A DNA stretch of 64,000 bases from Bog-756 sp963769905 (GTDB lineage Bacteria > Actinomycetota > Acidimicrobiia > Acidimicrobiales > RAAP-2), in contig CAVYNG010000002.1 of assembly GCA_963769905.1 (NCBI GenBank), positions 2,232,001 to 2,296,000 of the forward strand, in the 5' to 3' direction. Within the stretch, counting starts at the first letter, position 1. Each line of letters begins with the position of its first letter. Shown piece by piece: positions 10,001 through 18,164 of the stretch. Both the position numbers and the translations under genes were made by a program. Below the pieces are notes generated by a model, which was given only the letters and a program-made list of their open reading frames with translations, was not told the DNA's origin and searched no databases.

Positions 10001-12741
10001 ACCGTGCCGTCGAGGTAGCTCACGGTGTAGTTGGGGTCAGAGGCGCCCGAACACGACGAGGCATAGCTTCCGACCGGCGAGGTCGGCGTCGCATCCGTGG
10101 CGCAGGCGAAACCGGCTCCGAGGACCGACGCCGTCTCGCCGTTCTGGAGGCCGCCGATCGTCGGGGTGATCGTCGGAACGGTCCCGCCGTAGCTCAACGA
10201 GCCGGACGACGCAGCGATCGTCAGGGACGCCGGTGCGATGGTGACCGTACCGTTCACGTAGCTGATCGCGTAGTTCCCATCCACCGCACCCGAGCAGGTC
10301 GACGGATAGGTGCCGACCGAACTGGTCGAGGCTGCGTTGGTCGAGCACTGGAGGGCGCCGCCGAGCACGGAGGCGCCCTCGCCGTTCTGGAGGCCGGTGA
10401 CGACCGGCGTGATGCCCGGCACGGTGCCTCCGTAGGTCATCGAGCCCGACGAGGCGGTGATCATGAGGGGGGCCGGTGCGACGGTGACCGTACCGTTCAC
10501 GTAGGAGATGGAGTAGTTCGAGTCGGACGCTCCCGTGCACGAAGAGGCGTACGAGCCGACCGGGCTGGTGACCGTTGCGGTCGAGTTGCAGGTCGGCTGC
10601 GTGGTGAGGGAGGCCGAGGTGTCGCCGTTCAGGAAGCCCGCATAGGAGGGCGTGATCGCGCCGGCAGCGGTCCCGTAGGTGGTGGCCACCGACGACGCGG
10701 TGATCACCAGCGGGGCGGCACCCACCACGACGCTTCCGTCGGTGTAGGTGATGGTGTAGTTGGAGTCCGCGGCGCCCGAGCAGCTGCTGTCGTCGGTGCC
10801 GACCGGGCTGGTCGACGTGGCTGCGGTCGTGCAGGTCGGTTGCGTGGTGAGGGACGCAGAGGTGTCACCGTTGGTGAAGCCCGAGAAGGACGGAGTGATG
10901 GCCGGAACGGCTCCGCCGTAGGTCATCGTCCCCGACGAGGCCTGGATGCTGAGCGGGGCCGGATCGACCGTGATCTGCCCGTTCTGGTAGGTGATCGAGT
11001 AGTTGGCCGCTGCGGCGCCCGAGCAGCTGGTCGGGTAGTTCCCGACCGGGTCGGTGGCGGTCGCGGTCGTCGAGCAGTTCGGCTGCGAGGTGAGCGACGC
11101 CGAGGAATCGCCGTTGACGAAGCCCGAGTAGGTGGCGGTGATCGCCGGCGGCGCGTTGCCGTAGGTGACCGATGCCGACGAAGCGGTGACGACCAGCGGC
11201 GCCTGGGCGACGGTCAGGGCGTAGATCGACGAGGTGCTCCCCTGCGAGTTCGAGTCACCCGAGTAGATCGCGGTCAGGTTGTGCAAACCGGCCACGAGCG
11301 TCGAAGTGGTGCATTGCGCGACGTAGTTGGACCCGGACTGGGTCAAGGAGACCGACGCGCAGCCCGACAGCGAGGAGGAGGCGTCCTCGAAGTTGACCGA
11401 GCCACCGCCGTCGGATCCGGTGACGGTCGCGGTCAGGGTCTCCGCCTGTCCGTAGACCGGCGCGGAGTTCGAGGGCGACAGCAGGGTCGTGGTCGCAGAG
11501 AGGGACGGGGTCGCGATGGCCAACGCGAAGTCCGAGGACGAGTCGGACATCAGGCCGGTGAACGTCGCGTTACCGGCGAGCTGGACCGCAGCCGGAAGCC
11601 ATGACGCATTGGTCGTGCCGTTCCCGACCTGCCCGAAACCATTCTGTCCCCACGCATAGAGGACGCCGTTGGACTCGAGCGCATAGCTGTTGTAGTCGCC
11701 CGCTGCGATCGCCGTCGCGCCCGCGGACAGCGACTCGATCGGGGTGGTGGAGTTGACGTCGGTGAAGTTGCCGATCTCGCCGTTGCCGTTGTAGCCCCAG
11801 GCGTAGACGCTGCCGTTGGAGCCGAGGAACATGCTGTGGTAGAGGCCGGCCGCGACGGAAGTGGCGCTGACCCCGGCCGGCATCTGGACGAGGACCGGGA
11901 CCTTCGACAACGCGGTGTTCGCGTCACCGAGCTGGCCGAAGGCGTTGTAGCCCCAGGAGTAGACCTTTCCGGCGGTGCTGACCGCGAGGCTGTGATAGCC
12001 GCCCGCGGCGATCTTGGCGGGCGTCGCGCCGGGGAGCGAGATGGCGACCGGTGTGGTCGGAGTCGTCTTCGTACCGTCGCCGAGCTGGCCGTCGTTGTTG
12101 TAGCCCCAGGCGTAGAGCGCCCCGTTGCTGGCGAGCGCGAGGCTGTGGAACTGGCCCGCCGCGATCGCGGTGAAGGTCAGCGTGGACGGGAGGGCCACCG
12201 CCACAGGCGTGTTGGAGCTGGCCGTGGACCCGTCGCCGAGCTCGCCGAAGCTGTTGTCCCCCCAGGCGTAGACCTTGCCGTTCGATCCGAGCGCCTCACT
12301 GAAGATGGAGCCGCCGGAGATGGCGACCGGGTGCACGCCTCCGGGGAGGGAGATCTCTATCGGGGAATTGGACTCGGCGGTGGCGCCGTTCCCGAGCTGG
12401 CCATAGCCGTTCTGACCCCACGCGTACAGGTTGCCGTCAGAGCCGATGGCAAGACTGTGGTATCCGCCCGCGGCGAGCGACACCGGGGTGGCACCATTCG
12501 GGAGGGACACCGAGATCGGCACATCGGCCTGTGTCGTGGTGCCGTTGCCGAGCTGGCCGTAGGTGTTGTCGCCCCACGACTCGATCATCGGGCTCGGGCT
12601 CGCACCCGCGGGCGACGCGGTGGCCCCGAGCGCGACGAACATCGAGGACGCCGCCACCACCAGAGCGGCTCCCACCCGTCGCCCGAAATCCGCACTCGTG
12701 CCGCGACGCCGGGATCCGCTCACATCAGGCCTTTTCGCCAT
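7069..12741 (-). CDS. Giant secreted RCC1 propeller / MBG repeat protein
   Basis: 1890 residues. A basic N-terminus and hydrophobic stretch ending near ASPAGA (about residue 47) form a signal peptide. Seven RCC1-type repeats follow (WGxNxxGQLG motifs, about residues 50-410), enough for one complete seven-bladed propeller. Next is a bacterial Ig-like domain (about 410-510) and then 15 tandem MBG-type domains of about 81 residues (about 512-1729), each with a TYGG motif, two conserved Cys and a YTITYxxGxxxV end. The last 160 residues look like a short beta-solenoid rich in Gly and Val (GSITVQPGG, GNDALAIVQV). No LPXTG motif or anchoring helix is visible. A surface adhesin or scaffold is the likely role. 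Start: ATG with AAGGAAAG upstream. Confidence 0.85.
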   Translation of the reverse strand: MAKRPDVSGSRRRGTSADFGRRVGAALVVAASSMFVALGATASPAGASPSPMIESWGDNTYGQLGNGTTTQADVPISVSLPNGATPVSLAAGGYHSLAIGSDGNLYAWGQNGYGQLGNGATAESNSPIEISLPGGVHPVAISGGSIFSEALGSNGKVYAWGDNSFGELGDGSTASSNTPVAVALPSTLTFTAIAAGQFHSLALASNGALYAWGYNNDGQLGDGTKTTPTTPVAISLPGATPAKIAAGGYHSLAVSTAGKVYSWGYNAFGQLGDANTALSKVPVLVQMPAGVSATSVAAGLYHSMFLGSNGSVYAWGYNGNGEIGNFTDVNSTTPIESLSAGATAIAAGDYNSYALESNGVLYAWGQNGFGQVGNGTTNASWLPAAVQLAGNATFTGLMSDSSSDFALAIATPSLSATTTLLSPSNSAPVYGQAETLTATVTGSDGGGSVNFEDASSSLSGCASVSLTQSGSNYVAQCTTSTLVAGLHNLTAIYSGDSNSQGSTSSIYALTVAQAPLVVTASSASVTYGNAPPAITATYSGFVNGDSSASLTSQPNCSTTATATDPVGNYPTSCSGAAAANYSITYQNGQITVDPAPLSIQASSGTMTYGGAVPAITPSFSGFTNGDTSASLTTQPTCTTAATSTSPVGTDDSSCSGAADSNYTITYTDGSVVVGAAPLVITASSVATTYGTAAGAITPSYAGFLNGDTSASLTTQPTCNSTATVTSPVGSYASSCTGASDSNYSISYVNGTVTVAPAPLMITASSGSMTYGGTVPGITPVVTGLQNGEGASVLGGALQCSTNAASTSSVGTYPSTCSGAVDGNYAISYVNGTVTIAPASLTIAASSGSLSYGGTVPTITPTIGGLQNGETASVLGAGFACATDATPTSPVGSYASSCSGASDPNYTVSYLDGTVTVTPASLTITASSGTMTYGSATPTITPIVSGLQNGEGVSVLGPGLMCSTSAVSSSPVGSYPSVCTGAVDTNYTIVDVEGSITVTAAPLTVTASSAPSSYGSTPPTITASYDGFVNGDTASSLTAQPACSTTDTSSSPVGTYPSSCSGASDPNYNITYVDGSVVVGQSPLIVVASNGSMTYGGAPPAISATYDGFVGGDSASSLTSQPTCTSVATSSSSVGSYASSCSGAVDANYNITYVDGSVTVAPAPLGVNASSASVTYGGASPNITPTYTGFVNGDTATSLTTQASCSSPVTPTTGVGTYVSTCSGASDPNYVISYADGSVSVSPAPLTITASSGTVTYGGSTPSITAGISGLQNGEDASVLGAGLSCSTTATPTSPVGTYPTSCSGAVDANYTISYTNGSLAVTQASLTVTASSGSFTYGGTPPTISPTVTGLQNGEDSSVLGPLTCSTTATSTSPAGTYPSSCSGATDANYAVTYVDNTVQVVAAPLTVAASSGTLTYGGTVPNVTPSYSGFVNGDDESSLTAPPTCTTTATSNSPVGTYPSSCSGASDPNYTISYVNGDVVVGASALVISASSGSMTYGGTAPTITPSYSGFVNGDGPSSLTTQPTCSAGATPHSSVGTYTSSCSGASDPNYTITYVGGSVHVTPAPLTVAASSATITYGGATPSVHPTVSGLVNGDTVSSLGAGLTCSTTVGPSTSVGSYASTCSGATDPNYTITYASGTVTVSPATLTVTANNQTMQFGGTVPTLTATIAGFVDGQTLATSGVTGSPACTTTGTPTSAAGTYPITCSPGSLAATNYTFTFVSGILTITSTTTLACYTIGHVTVASGQSVRIAPGCFVIGSITVQPGGSLDSEGAIIIGFVHSTGGSLRLCSTSMALDLDESGSANPSVIGDGTSACRGSVIIGGVALTSNSGTVSFQGNDALAIVQVTNNTGRVTVKNNVVIGVLQVQYNTGAVVDRPNTVFGSAELQ
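7555..11205 (-). repeat. 15 tandem MBG-domain coding repeats of about 243 bp
   Basis: Within the giant gene, 15 consecutive units of about 243 bases encode about 81-residue domains. Two classes are seen: class A has GFVNGD and SLTxQPxC, class B has GLQNGE and SVLGxGLxC. In protein order the units run AAA BBB AAA BB AA, then one hybrid (GLVNGD with SLGAGL) and one divergent terminal unit. The block order suggests duplication of multi-unit segments. Boundaries are approximate. Confidence 0.8.
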
Positions 12742-12874
12742 TGTCTTTCCTTCCGCCGTTGGCCCGCCGGGCGTACCGGCCGGACTCGCGTTCAGCTGTG
12801 CACACGACGGTGGTCGCTACTACCACCACCGGAACTCATGGTTTGTACGTGCCCCTCCGCCTGGTCAGTGTGGC

Positions 12875-13519
12875 TCAGCCACCCAACGAGATGGTGCTGT
12901 TGGTCGGATCCGTGGTCAGCGTCGAGACGCTGCCCGTGCCGGCGACGCAGTTGTCGAGGGCCGCCGTCGACGCGGCGTCGAAGAAGTTGTCGATCGTGAC
13001 CGCCCCGGGGAACGATCCCCTCGCCGTGCCGGTGAAGAGGAAGCCGAACTCACCGTTCAACGAGCCCTCCTCGAACGTGATGGGGAGCACCTTGTCCGAC
13101 TGGAGCGACACGCCGGTGTCGCTCCAGTTGTAATGCGGCTTGTACTTCCCGTAGGAGAGGAACCCTTTGAACATCACGCAGGCACCCGCCAGCTTCGTCG
13201 AGCCGATCTTCGCAGCCGGCCACTTGACGAGGTTGGGCTTCGTCCCTATCCCGAAGGTGGGCAGCGCGCCGGCGGGGTTGGTCGTGCCGTTGCAGTGGCT
13301 GATCTGAGCGGGTGAGAACGTGATCACGTCCTTCGAGTACCCGGCGGTGCCCGTTGGTCTGAGGGGAGGATTGAAGCTGACGGTCTGGCTGAACGTGCAG
13401 TGGATCGATCCGGTGGCGACCACCTTCTTTGCCGCGGCTGGACCGGCGACGACGACCGTGCCGAGCAACGGGACCGCGAGGGCGACAACGACCGACACCA
13501 ACCACTTGGAGCGCACCAT
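12875..13519 (-). CDS. Secreted protein of unknown function
   Basis: 214 residues from an ATG at 13519 with GGGGAGGG upstream; a longer frame exists, but this start gives a textbook signal peptide (MVRSKWLVSVVVALAVPLLG, cleaved near AAA). The mature part has four Cys (in SIHCTF, SHCNGT, GACVMF, DNCVAG), suggesting two disulphides, and is Gly/Ser/Thr-rich. No family is recognised. It lies 130 bases upstream of the giant RCC1/MBG gene on the same strand, within a run of secreted proteins. Function unknown; the CDS and secretion are well supported. Confidence 0.7.
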   Translation of the reverse strand: MVRSKWLVSVVVALAVPLLGTVVVAGPAAAKKVVATGSIHCTFSQTVSFNPPLRPTGTAGYSKDVITFSPAQISHCNGTTNPAGALPTFGIGTKPNLVKWPAAKIGSTKLAGACVMFKGFLSYGKYKPHYNWSDTGVSLQSDKVLPITFEEGSLNGEFGFLFTGTARGSFPGAVTIDNFFDAASTAALDNCVAGTGSVSTLTTDPTNSTISLGG

Positions 13520-13886
13520 GAGCTTCCCTCCCCGAATCCAGTGGACCGCCTCGCCGACTTCCCGAGCCGCCGCAGTCCCTCCGCGCTCGTCGGCCACCCG
13601 TCAACGGCGGTTGTCTCCCGTGACTCTAGGGAACCCGATCGAGTATCGCATCGTCAATAATGAGTATTTCGTCGTCGCTCCTGACACGACAAGGACGCCG
13701 GTTGCGCGACCAACCGTGGCGCAACTCGATCCGGACGACCGGCACGCGGACGCGGACCTCGGAACGACCCTGTGGACAACCTATGGACGATGACAGGTAT
13801 GGAAACGATGACAGGTATGGACGATGAGGTATGGACGATGACGGGTCCGGCGACGCGGCCGACCCGGCGATCAACCGCGGGACGAT
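13520..13886. other. Less G+C-rich intergenic region upstream of secreted-protein gene
   Basis: 367 bases between two minus-strand secreted-protein genes. Frames crossing it look accidental. The part near 13640-13680 is richer in A+T than its surroundings and may hold the promoter for the 12875-13519 gene (minus-strand TTGACG near 13655 is a candidate -35). The other end contains a four-unit short direct repeat, listed separately. Confidence 0.45.
13783..13846 (+). repeat. Four-unit imperfect direct repeat, 14-18 bp units
   Basis: Units ATGGACGATGACAGGT (13783-13798), ATGGAAACGATGACAGGT (13799-13816), ATGGACGATGAGGT (13817-13830) and ATGGACGATGACGGGT (13831-13846) are strictly head to tail. 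They lie about 40 bases past the stop of the 13887-14900 gene as read on its strand, in non-coding sequence. Unit lengths vary, so a reading frame is not preserved. It may be a small minisatellite or a repeated protein-binding site. Confidence 0.7.
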
Positions 13887-14900
13887 TCAGAGCTCGGCTG
13901 TCGTGCCAGCCACGAGGTGCAGGGTCCCCGTCTTCGCGCTCAGGCAAAGCCGGATGCTCACGGGGTCGCCGACCAGGGCGTACTGCGACGTCCCACCGGT
14001 CACATCACCACTCAGGTCCTCCTCGGTGAACTTCGCCTGGCAGGCCCCCTGACCGGGTGAGGTCGCGGTCGCCGTCACCATCGTCATCTGCCCGCTCCGC
14101 CGCCAGGTCAGGGTCCCGCCCGAGCGAGCGAACGAGCCAGGCGCGAACCCGACCCGATCGCTTGCCGAGAAGGGAGTGCACCGCGAGACCTTCAACGTCG
14201 ACTCGATCTTCCCGCTCACCCTCGCGCAGGCAAGGCTGGGCGTCGCCCGGTACACGGTCAGTGTCGTCGTCGCCGTCGAGCGGGAGAACGTGCCGTCCCC
14301 GGCGAAGACGGCGGTGACATTGACGACGCCGATCGGAGCGGTCGAGGCGGAGCACGAGGCGCTACCACCGGACAGGACGGCCGAGCAGAGGAGCCGGGCG
14401 GGAGTCCGGAAGGTGACCGTCCCGGTCGGAACGCCGTAGGACGAGGTGACCACGGCGGAATAGGACACCGGTGCTCCCGAGGCGACGCCGGTCGGAGTGA
14501 CCGTCACCGCCGTCGTGGTCGGGGCGAGGACCGTCAGGCTCACCGAATTGGTCGAGTCAGAGCTGCTGTAGGTCCCGTCGCCCGAGTACGCCGCGGTGAT
14601 CGGGTACGTGCCCACCGCGAGGTCGGCCGGTGCGTCGCAGCTTGTCGTGGGCAGGTCCCCCGCGCAGATCGTGTCGCCGAGCGAGTCCGTGTAGGTGACG
14701 GTGCCCGTCGCCGCGTCAGGAAGTCCGGACTCCGAGAGGGTCGCTCCGGCGTTGAGCCCGACCGCATCCGACGATTTGCCGTCCACTGCGATCGTGAACG
14801 ACGTGACGTTCGCGCCCGACGCGCGTGCGGTGCTCCAGGTCACTGCCCCGATCGAGCTGAGCACGACCACTATCGACAACCACGCCAACGTCCGTCTCAC
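13887..14900 (-). CDS. Secreted protein with bacterial Ig-like repeats
   Basis: About 337 residues, starting at a GTG at 14900 with GGGGGA upstream (an in-frame start lies 87 bases further out). MRRTLAWLSIVVVLSSIGAV then SARASG is a signal peptide. Two Ig-like domains of the Big_3_5 kind follow, with paired features PDAATGTVTYTD...AYSGDGTY and GVPTGTVTFRT...VFAGDGTF. A C-terminal domain of about 120 residues has four Cys (ACARV, SRCTPF, GACQAK, IRLCLS) and no recognised family. The Ig-like part resembles the single Ig-like domain of the giant protein nearby. Probable extracellular structural protein. Confidence 0.7.
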   Translation of the reverse strand: MRRTLAWLSIVVVLSSIGAVTWSTARASGANVTSFTIAVDGKSSDAVGLNAGATLSESGLPDAATGTVTYTDSLGDTICAGDLPTTSCDAPADLAVGTYPITAAYSGDGTYSSSDSTNSVSLTVLAPTTTAVTVTPTGVASGAPVSYSAVVTSSYGVPTGTVTFRTPARLLCSAVLSGGSASCSASTAPIGVVNVTAVFAGDGTFSRSTATTTLTVYRATPSLACARVSGKIESTLKVSRCTPFSASDRVGFAPGSFARSGGTLTWRRSGQMTMVTATATSPGQGACQAKFTEEDLSGDVTGGTSQYALVGDPVSIRLCLSAKTGTLHLVAGTTAEL

Positions 14901-15654
14901 CAGTCCCCCAGTTCGCAGGCCTTCCGGGCAGTGCGGTGAGTATCCGCCCGGAGCCCTCGAGCCTCTCCGACCGACACGACCGGACACGTCTCCAATTGCG
15001 GCCAGCGCCCCTGCGACGTTACACCCCCCACTCGAGGCAGGGCCCGACGACGGTCATCGAGACCCTCTGGCATCGCAGGTCCCCGGTGGCGCCGCCGCCC
15101 GCCCGCTGCGACCCGACCACGATTGCCCCCGATGGGGCTATCGACGGGTCGCGCCGAGAGGCGCTTATCTGCATAAGTGATGCGCGCTATCACGTCAGTT
15201 CAAGTGATGGACAGTCTCGTAAAAATTGGGGGATTTGCCGGGTGTAACCCCAGTTCAGTGACGGTATCGAGAGGAGGGTGATACTGGGATATCGGATCGG
15301 AGTGCTAGTCTTCTTTTGACGTACCGTGACGAGTCGGCTGCATGTTTGAACGCAGCCCTGCCGACGAGCGGATTCACCGCAGGGACGGCAGCGGGCCGCC
15401 ACCGGAGGAGGAAACCGGCGAGGCCTTGCGCGCTCGTGGCCGGCAGAGCCACCGGTGCCCGCCCACGAACGAAATGAGTGGTGTCCACACGACCCAGCCC
15501 TGGGCGTAACTGAACCGGCCGCACACCCTACGGCGTGAAGCCAGGACGGAGGAGGCCTTCCCGCACTCCGTCCGGGGACCGAATGCGATGGGCCGGAGCC
15601 CGCCAACACCGAGCAGAGGAAGGCGCCCTCGCGCGCCCAACGAAGGGAGGTGCC
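14901..15654. other. Long intergenic region upstream of rpf-like gene
   Basis: About 750 bases separating divergent genes; overlapping frames look accidental. Visible structure: hairpin CCCC-CGAT-GGGG near 15126-15138, an inverted repeat CTTAT-CTGC-ATAAG at 15164-15177, and a direct repeat CAGTTCA(A)GTGA near 15196 and 15253. The 15170-15330 part is A+T-richer and contains a possible -35 (TTGACG, 15316-15321). The rpf-like gene therefore probably has a long 5' leader. I looked for the cyclic di-AMP riboswitch that precedes rpf genes in other actinobacteria and could not find its core motifs. Confidence 0.5.
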
Positions 15655-16374
15655 GTGCGGACCCGCATTGCACTCGTGGCGGCCGTTCCGGTCGCGTTCA
15701 TCACCATTTCCATGCTGTCTCCGGCTGCGCCAGTGCAGTCGGCAAAGCTCACGTCAGATCGATCTACCAAGAAGACGGGGGCGGTCGCCCTACCCGCGCA
15801 CCAGCTGACGGCGTTCCACGCTGCAGCTCCTGGAACCGCAGGCCGCGGGCGGTCGGCGCTCCCGTTCGACCTGTCGACGGCATTGCTCAGGGTGCGTCCA
15901 ACCCCGGGCACCTCGACCACCCCGGCGGCCCCGGCCAAGGCCGGCCCTCTTGGTGCAGCCGCTCCGGTTACCACCCCCGCGCCGTCCGCGACCCCACCGG
16001 CCGCGGCCGGGTCGAGCACACTCGCCCCAGCACCAGCCCCGGCACCAGCCCCGGCGCCGGCTCCACCCGTGACGACGCCGACCCCACCGGCACCGGCACC
16101 GCCTGCGCCAGCTCCAAGCGGTCCGGTCGACACCGTCACCCCGTTCCAGCGCGCCGAGTGGGAGCGGGTCGCGATGTGCGAGGAGGGTGGGAACTGGTCG
16201 GCCGACGGAGGGCGCTTCAGCGGCGGCCTCGGCATCACCCGTGCGAATTGGGGCGCCTATGGAGGTCTCGAGTTCGCTCCCGAAGGTGCCATGGCAACCG
16301 AAGACCAGCAGATCATGGTTGCCGAGCGGATCCAGTTCGACGCGCCGGACCAGGCAGGGTGCCGAGGATGGTGA
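15655..16374 (+). CDS. Resuscitation-promoting factor-like muralytic transglycosylase
   Basis: 239 residues from GTG at 15655, which follows AAGGGAGG at good spacing and begins a signal peptide (MRTRIALVAAVPVAF). A long Pro/Ala/Thr-rich linker (about 80-160) leads to a C-terminal Rpf domain of about 75 residues: WERVAMCEEGGNWSADGG contains the catalytic Glu (CEEGGNW, versus CESGGNW in most), followed by GLGITRANWGAYGG and QQIMVAERI, with a second Cys near the end for the usual disulphide. Rpf enzymes cleave peptidoglycan and stimulate regrowth from dormancy. The protein is secreted; no LysM or LPXTG anchor is seen. Confidence 0.85.
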   Translation: MRTRIALVAAVPVAFITISMLSPAAPVQSAKLTSDRSTKKTGAVALPAHQLTAFHAAAPGTAGRGRSALPFDLSTALLRVRPTPGTSTTPAAPAKAGPLGAAAPVTTPAPSATPPAAAGSSTLAPAPAPAPAPAPAPPVTTPTPPAPAPPAPAPSGPVDTVTPFQRAEWERVAMCEEGGNWSADGGRFSGGLGITRANWGAYGGLEFAPEGAMATEDQQIMVAERIQFDAPDQAGCRGW

Positions 16375-16437
16375 GCTGCTGACCGACTGCGGCTTCCCCG
16401 CGCGGCACGATCCTGCGGCGAATCGGGCGGCTTCTGG

Positions 16438-17847
16438 CTACGTCTCGGCGGGGGCTCTCTCCATGTTGAGCGGGAGCCGCCTGGTGACCCCAAGGGCGAG
16501 CACCGCCACGACGACCGGGAAGGCGAAGGCGATCGACACGCCGGTCGTGAGCGGCCAGCCGCGGCTCTCGGCGACGGCTATCGCGGCGCCACCGACTCCG
16601 GCCCCGAGCGCGGCGCCGAGCACATCCGAGAGGCTGAGCGAGGCCGACGCCCAGCCTTCGCGCCCCGCGGGTGCCTCCCTCAACATCATGAGCGAGAGGG
16701 GCGCGTAGGCGAGACCCATCCCCAGCCCGGCGACGGCCCAGGCCGCGAACGAGATCTCGGCCGGGAACTGCGGATGGAGGACAAGGAACATCCCTGCGAT
16801 CCCGGCCAGGATCAGGGTGAGGCCGAAACGGACGAGACGCCTTCCCTCCCAGACCTGGTTGAGCCGGGCCTGCTCCCAGGCACCCACCGTCCAGGTCAAG
16901 GTCGCGCAGGTGAGCGCCACGCCGGCGAACGCAACGCTGCGGTGCCGAACGGTCACCACGGCGAGCGTCACGAAGGTGTCCGCACCGAAGAAGGCGAAGG
17001 TCAGAAGGCCCCGGGTGAGGACGGTGACCGGGAGACCCGACCGTGCGCGAAGCGTGCCGGCAGGCAGCAGTCGGACCAGGGCCGGGACAAGGAGCAGGCC
17101 TCCCGCCACCACTGTGACCACCGCGACCGCGGGGTTCGCGATGCTCAGTCCCGCGACGAGCACCGCGGCGCCACCGGCGGTGCGGACTGCGTCGAGGATG
17201 CCGTGCTCGACCTCGGGCACGCCGGCAGGCTTTCCGAGCCGAGCCAGGCCGCCGAGCGCGAGCACGCCGGTCACTGCGACGAAGGGAACCAGTCCGATGA
17301 ACACCCAGCGCCATCCGAACAAGTGCGCGACAAGTGCGGCGACGAGCGGTCCGACGAGCCCGGGCACCACCCAGGCCGTCGACATCATCGCCATCATCCG
17401 TGCGCGCAGTTGCTCGGGGAAGCTCCTACCGATGGCCACGTACGCGACGGCGGGCACCGCACCGGCTCCAAAGCCCTGGAGGACCCGGCCGACCACCAAC
17501 ACCTGCATCGATGGGGCGAGACCGGCGACGAGAAGACCGGCGCTGAACAACACCAGACCGGTGACGTACGGACGCGCCGGGCCCGACCGGTCCGCGGCCC
17601 GGCCCGCGACGACGATACCGACCATGCTGCCGAGCAGGAACGCGCTGAACACCCAGCCGTAGAGGTGCAGGCCGCCGAGGTCGCGGGCCACGGTGGGCAT
17701 GATCGTGACGACGGCAAGCGCCTCGGATGCGACGAGGGTGACCGTGAGCAGGAGACCGACGGTCAGGCCACGCCGCTCGGGCGCGAAGAGTCCGTCTTGC
17801 CAGTTCGGTTCACGACCTTCGGACCCTCCGCGTCGCCACCCGCGCAC
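16438..17847 (-). CDS. MFS family efflux transporter
   Basis: 469 residues with about 12-14 predicted membrane helices starting at GLTVGLLLTVTLVASEALAV. Motif-A-like GRAADRSGPARPYVTG follows helix 2, and GRVLQGFGAGAVPAVAYVA resembles the motif C region of drug:H+ antiporters. A drug or metabolite exporter is likely; the substrate is unknown. It is convergent with the rpf-like gene, leaving 63 bases between stops. The start is GTG at 17847; an internal start before the first helix cannot be excluded. Confidence 0.8.
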   Translation of the reverse strand: MRGWRRGGSEGREPNWQDGLFAPERRGLTVGLLLTVTLVASEALAVVTIMPTVARDLGGLHLYGWVFSAFLLGSMVGIVVAGRAADRSGPARPYVTGLVLFSAGLLVAGLAPSMQVLVVGRVLQGFGAGAVPAVAYVAIGRSFPEQLRARMMAMMSTAWVVPGLVGPLVAALVAHLFGWRWVFIGLVPFVAVTGVLALGGLARLGKPAGVPEVEHGILDAVRTAGGAAVLVAGLSIANPAVAVVTVVAGGLLLVPALVRLLPAGTLRARSGLPVTVLTRGLLTFAFFGADTFVTLAVVTVRHRSVAFAGVALTCATLTWTVGAWEQARLNQVWEGRRLVRFGLTLILAGIAGMFLVLHPQFPAEISFAAWAVAGLGMGLAYAPLSLMMLREAPAGREGWASASLSLSDVLGAALGAGVGGAAIAVAESRGWPLTTGVSIAFAFPVVVAVLALGVTRRLPLNMERAPAET

Positions 17848-17930
17848 CGATCCAGCTTAGGAGTGGGCTCGGGCGGGAAGTGTCGTGGCCGGGCACACCG
17901 CCGCCGTCGTTCGTCAGCGGGTCGCCGACC

Positions 17931-18164
17931 TCACCACGTCTCGGCACGCACCCGCTCGAGAAGGACGGCGCGCCGTGGGCACTCCGCTGCGGCCCGAGTT
18001 GCGAGCTCGACGAGAGTGCCGTCGACCGGCGTGCCGTCGACGATCGGGTAGCCCCATTCGTCCAGCCGGACACGCTCGGGCAGCAGCTCTGCGCAGAAGC
18101 CGTACGCGTCGCACGCGACCGGGTCGACCCGTAGCCGGAGCGCAAGGCGTCGGCGGGGCGTCAC
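17931..18164 (-). CDS. Small three-Cys ferredoxin
   Basis: 77 residues from the GTG at 18164, overlapping the stop of the NuoF-like gene (GTGA). Only three Cys positions fit a cluster: CDAYGFC (C-x5-C) near residue 20 and ECP near residue 62. This is the 3Fe-4S (or three-ligand) pattern of small actinobacterial ferredoxins that often serve P450s. Being last in the operon after a NuoF-like protein, it most likely exchanges electrons with that protein rather than a P450; no P450 is present in the window. Confidence 0.8.
   Translation of the reverse strand: MTPRRRLALRLRVDPVACDAYGFCAELLPERVRLDEWGYPIVDGTPVDGTLVELATRAAAECPRRAVLLERVRAETW

Noticed and set aside
13654..13947. Minus-strand open frames in the intergenic region before the Ig-like gene
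   Set aside because: They overlap the direct repeat and the gene end, have no ribosome binding site and no recognisable protein pattern.
15160..15654. Possible cyclic di-AMP (ydaO) riboswitch upstream of the rpf-like gene
   Set aside because: The expected core motifs (CCGAAxCC, GGGUGAAU, CCCGUCAGCUAACCUC) are not found on the plus strand; a GGTGAATC on the minus strand lacks the rest.
15190..15673. Minus-strand frames upstream of the Ig-like gene
   Set aside because: Several mutually overlapping frames of similar length, none with motifs or a convincing start.
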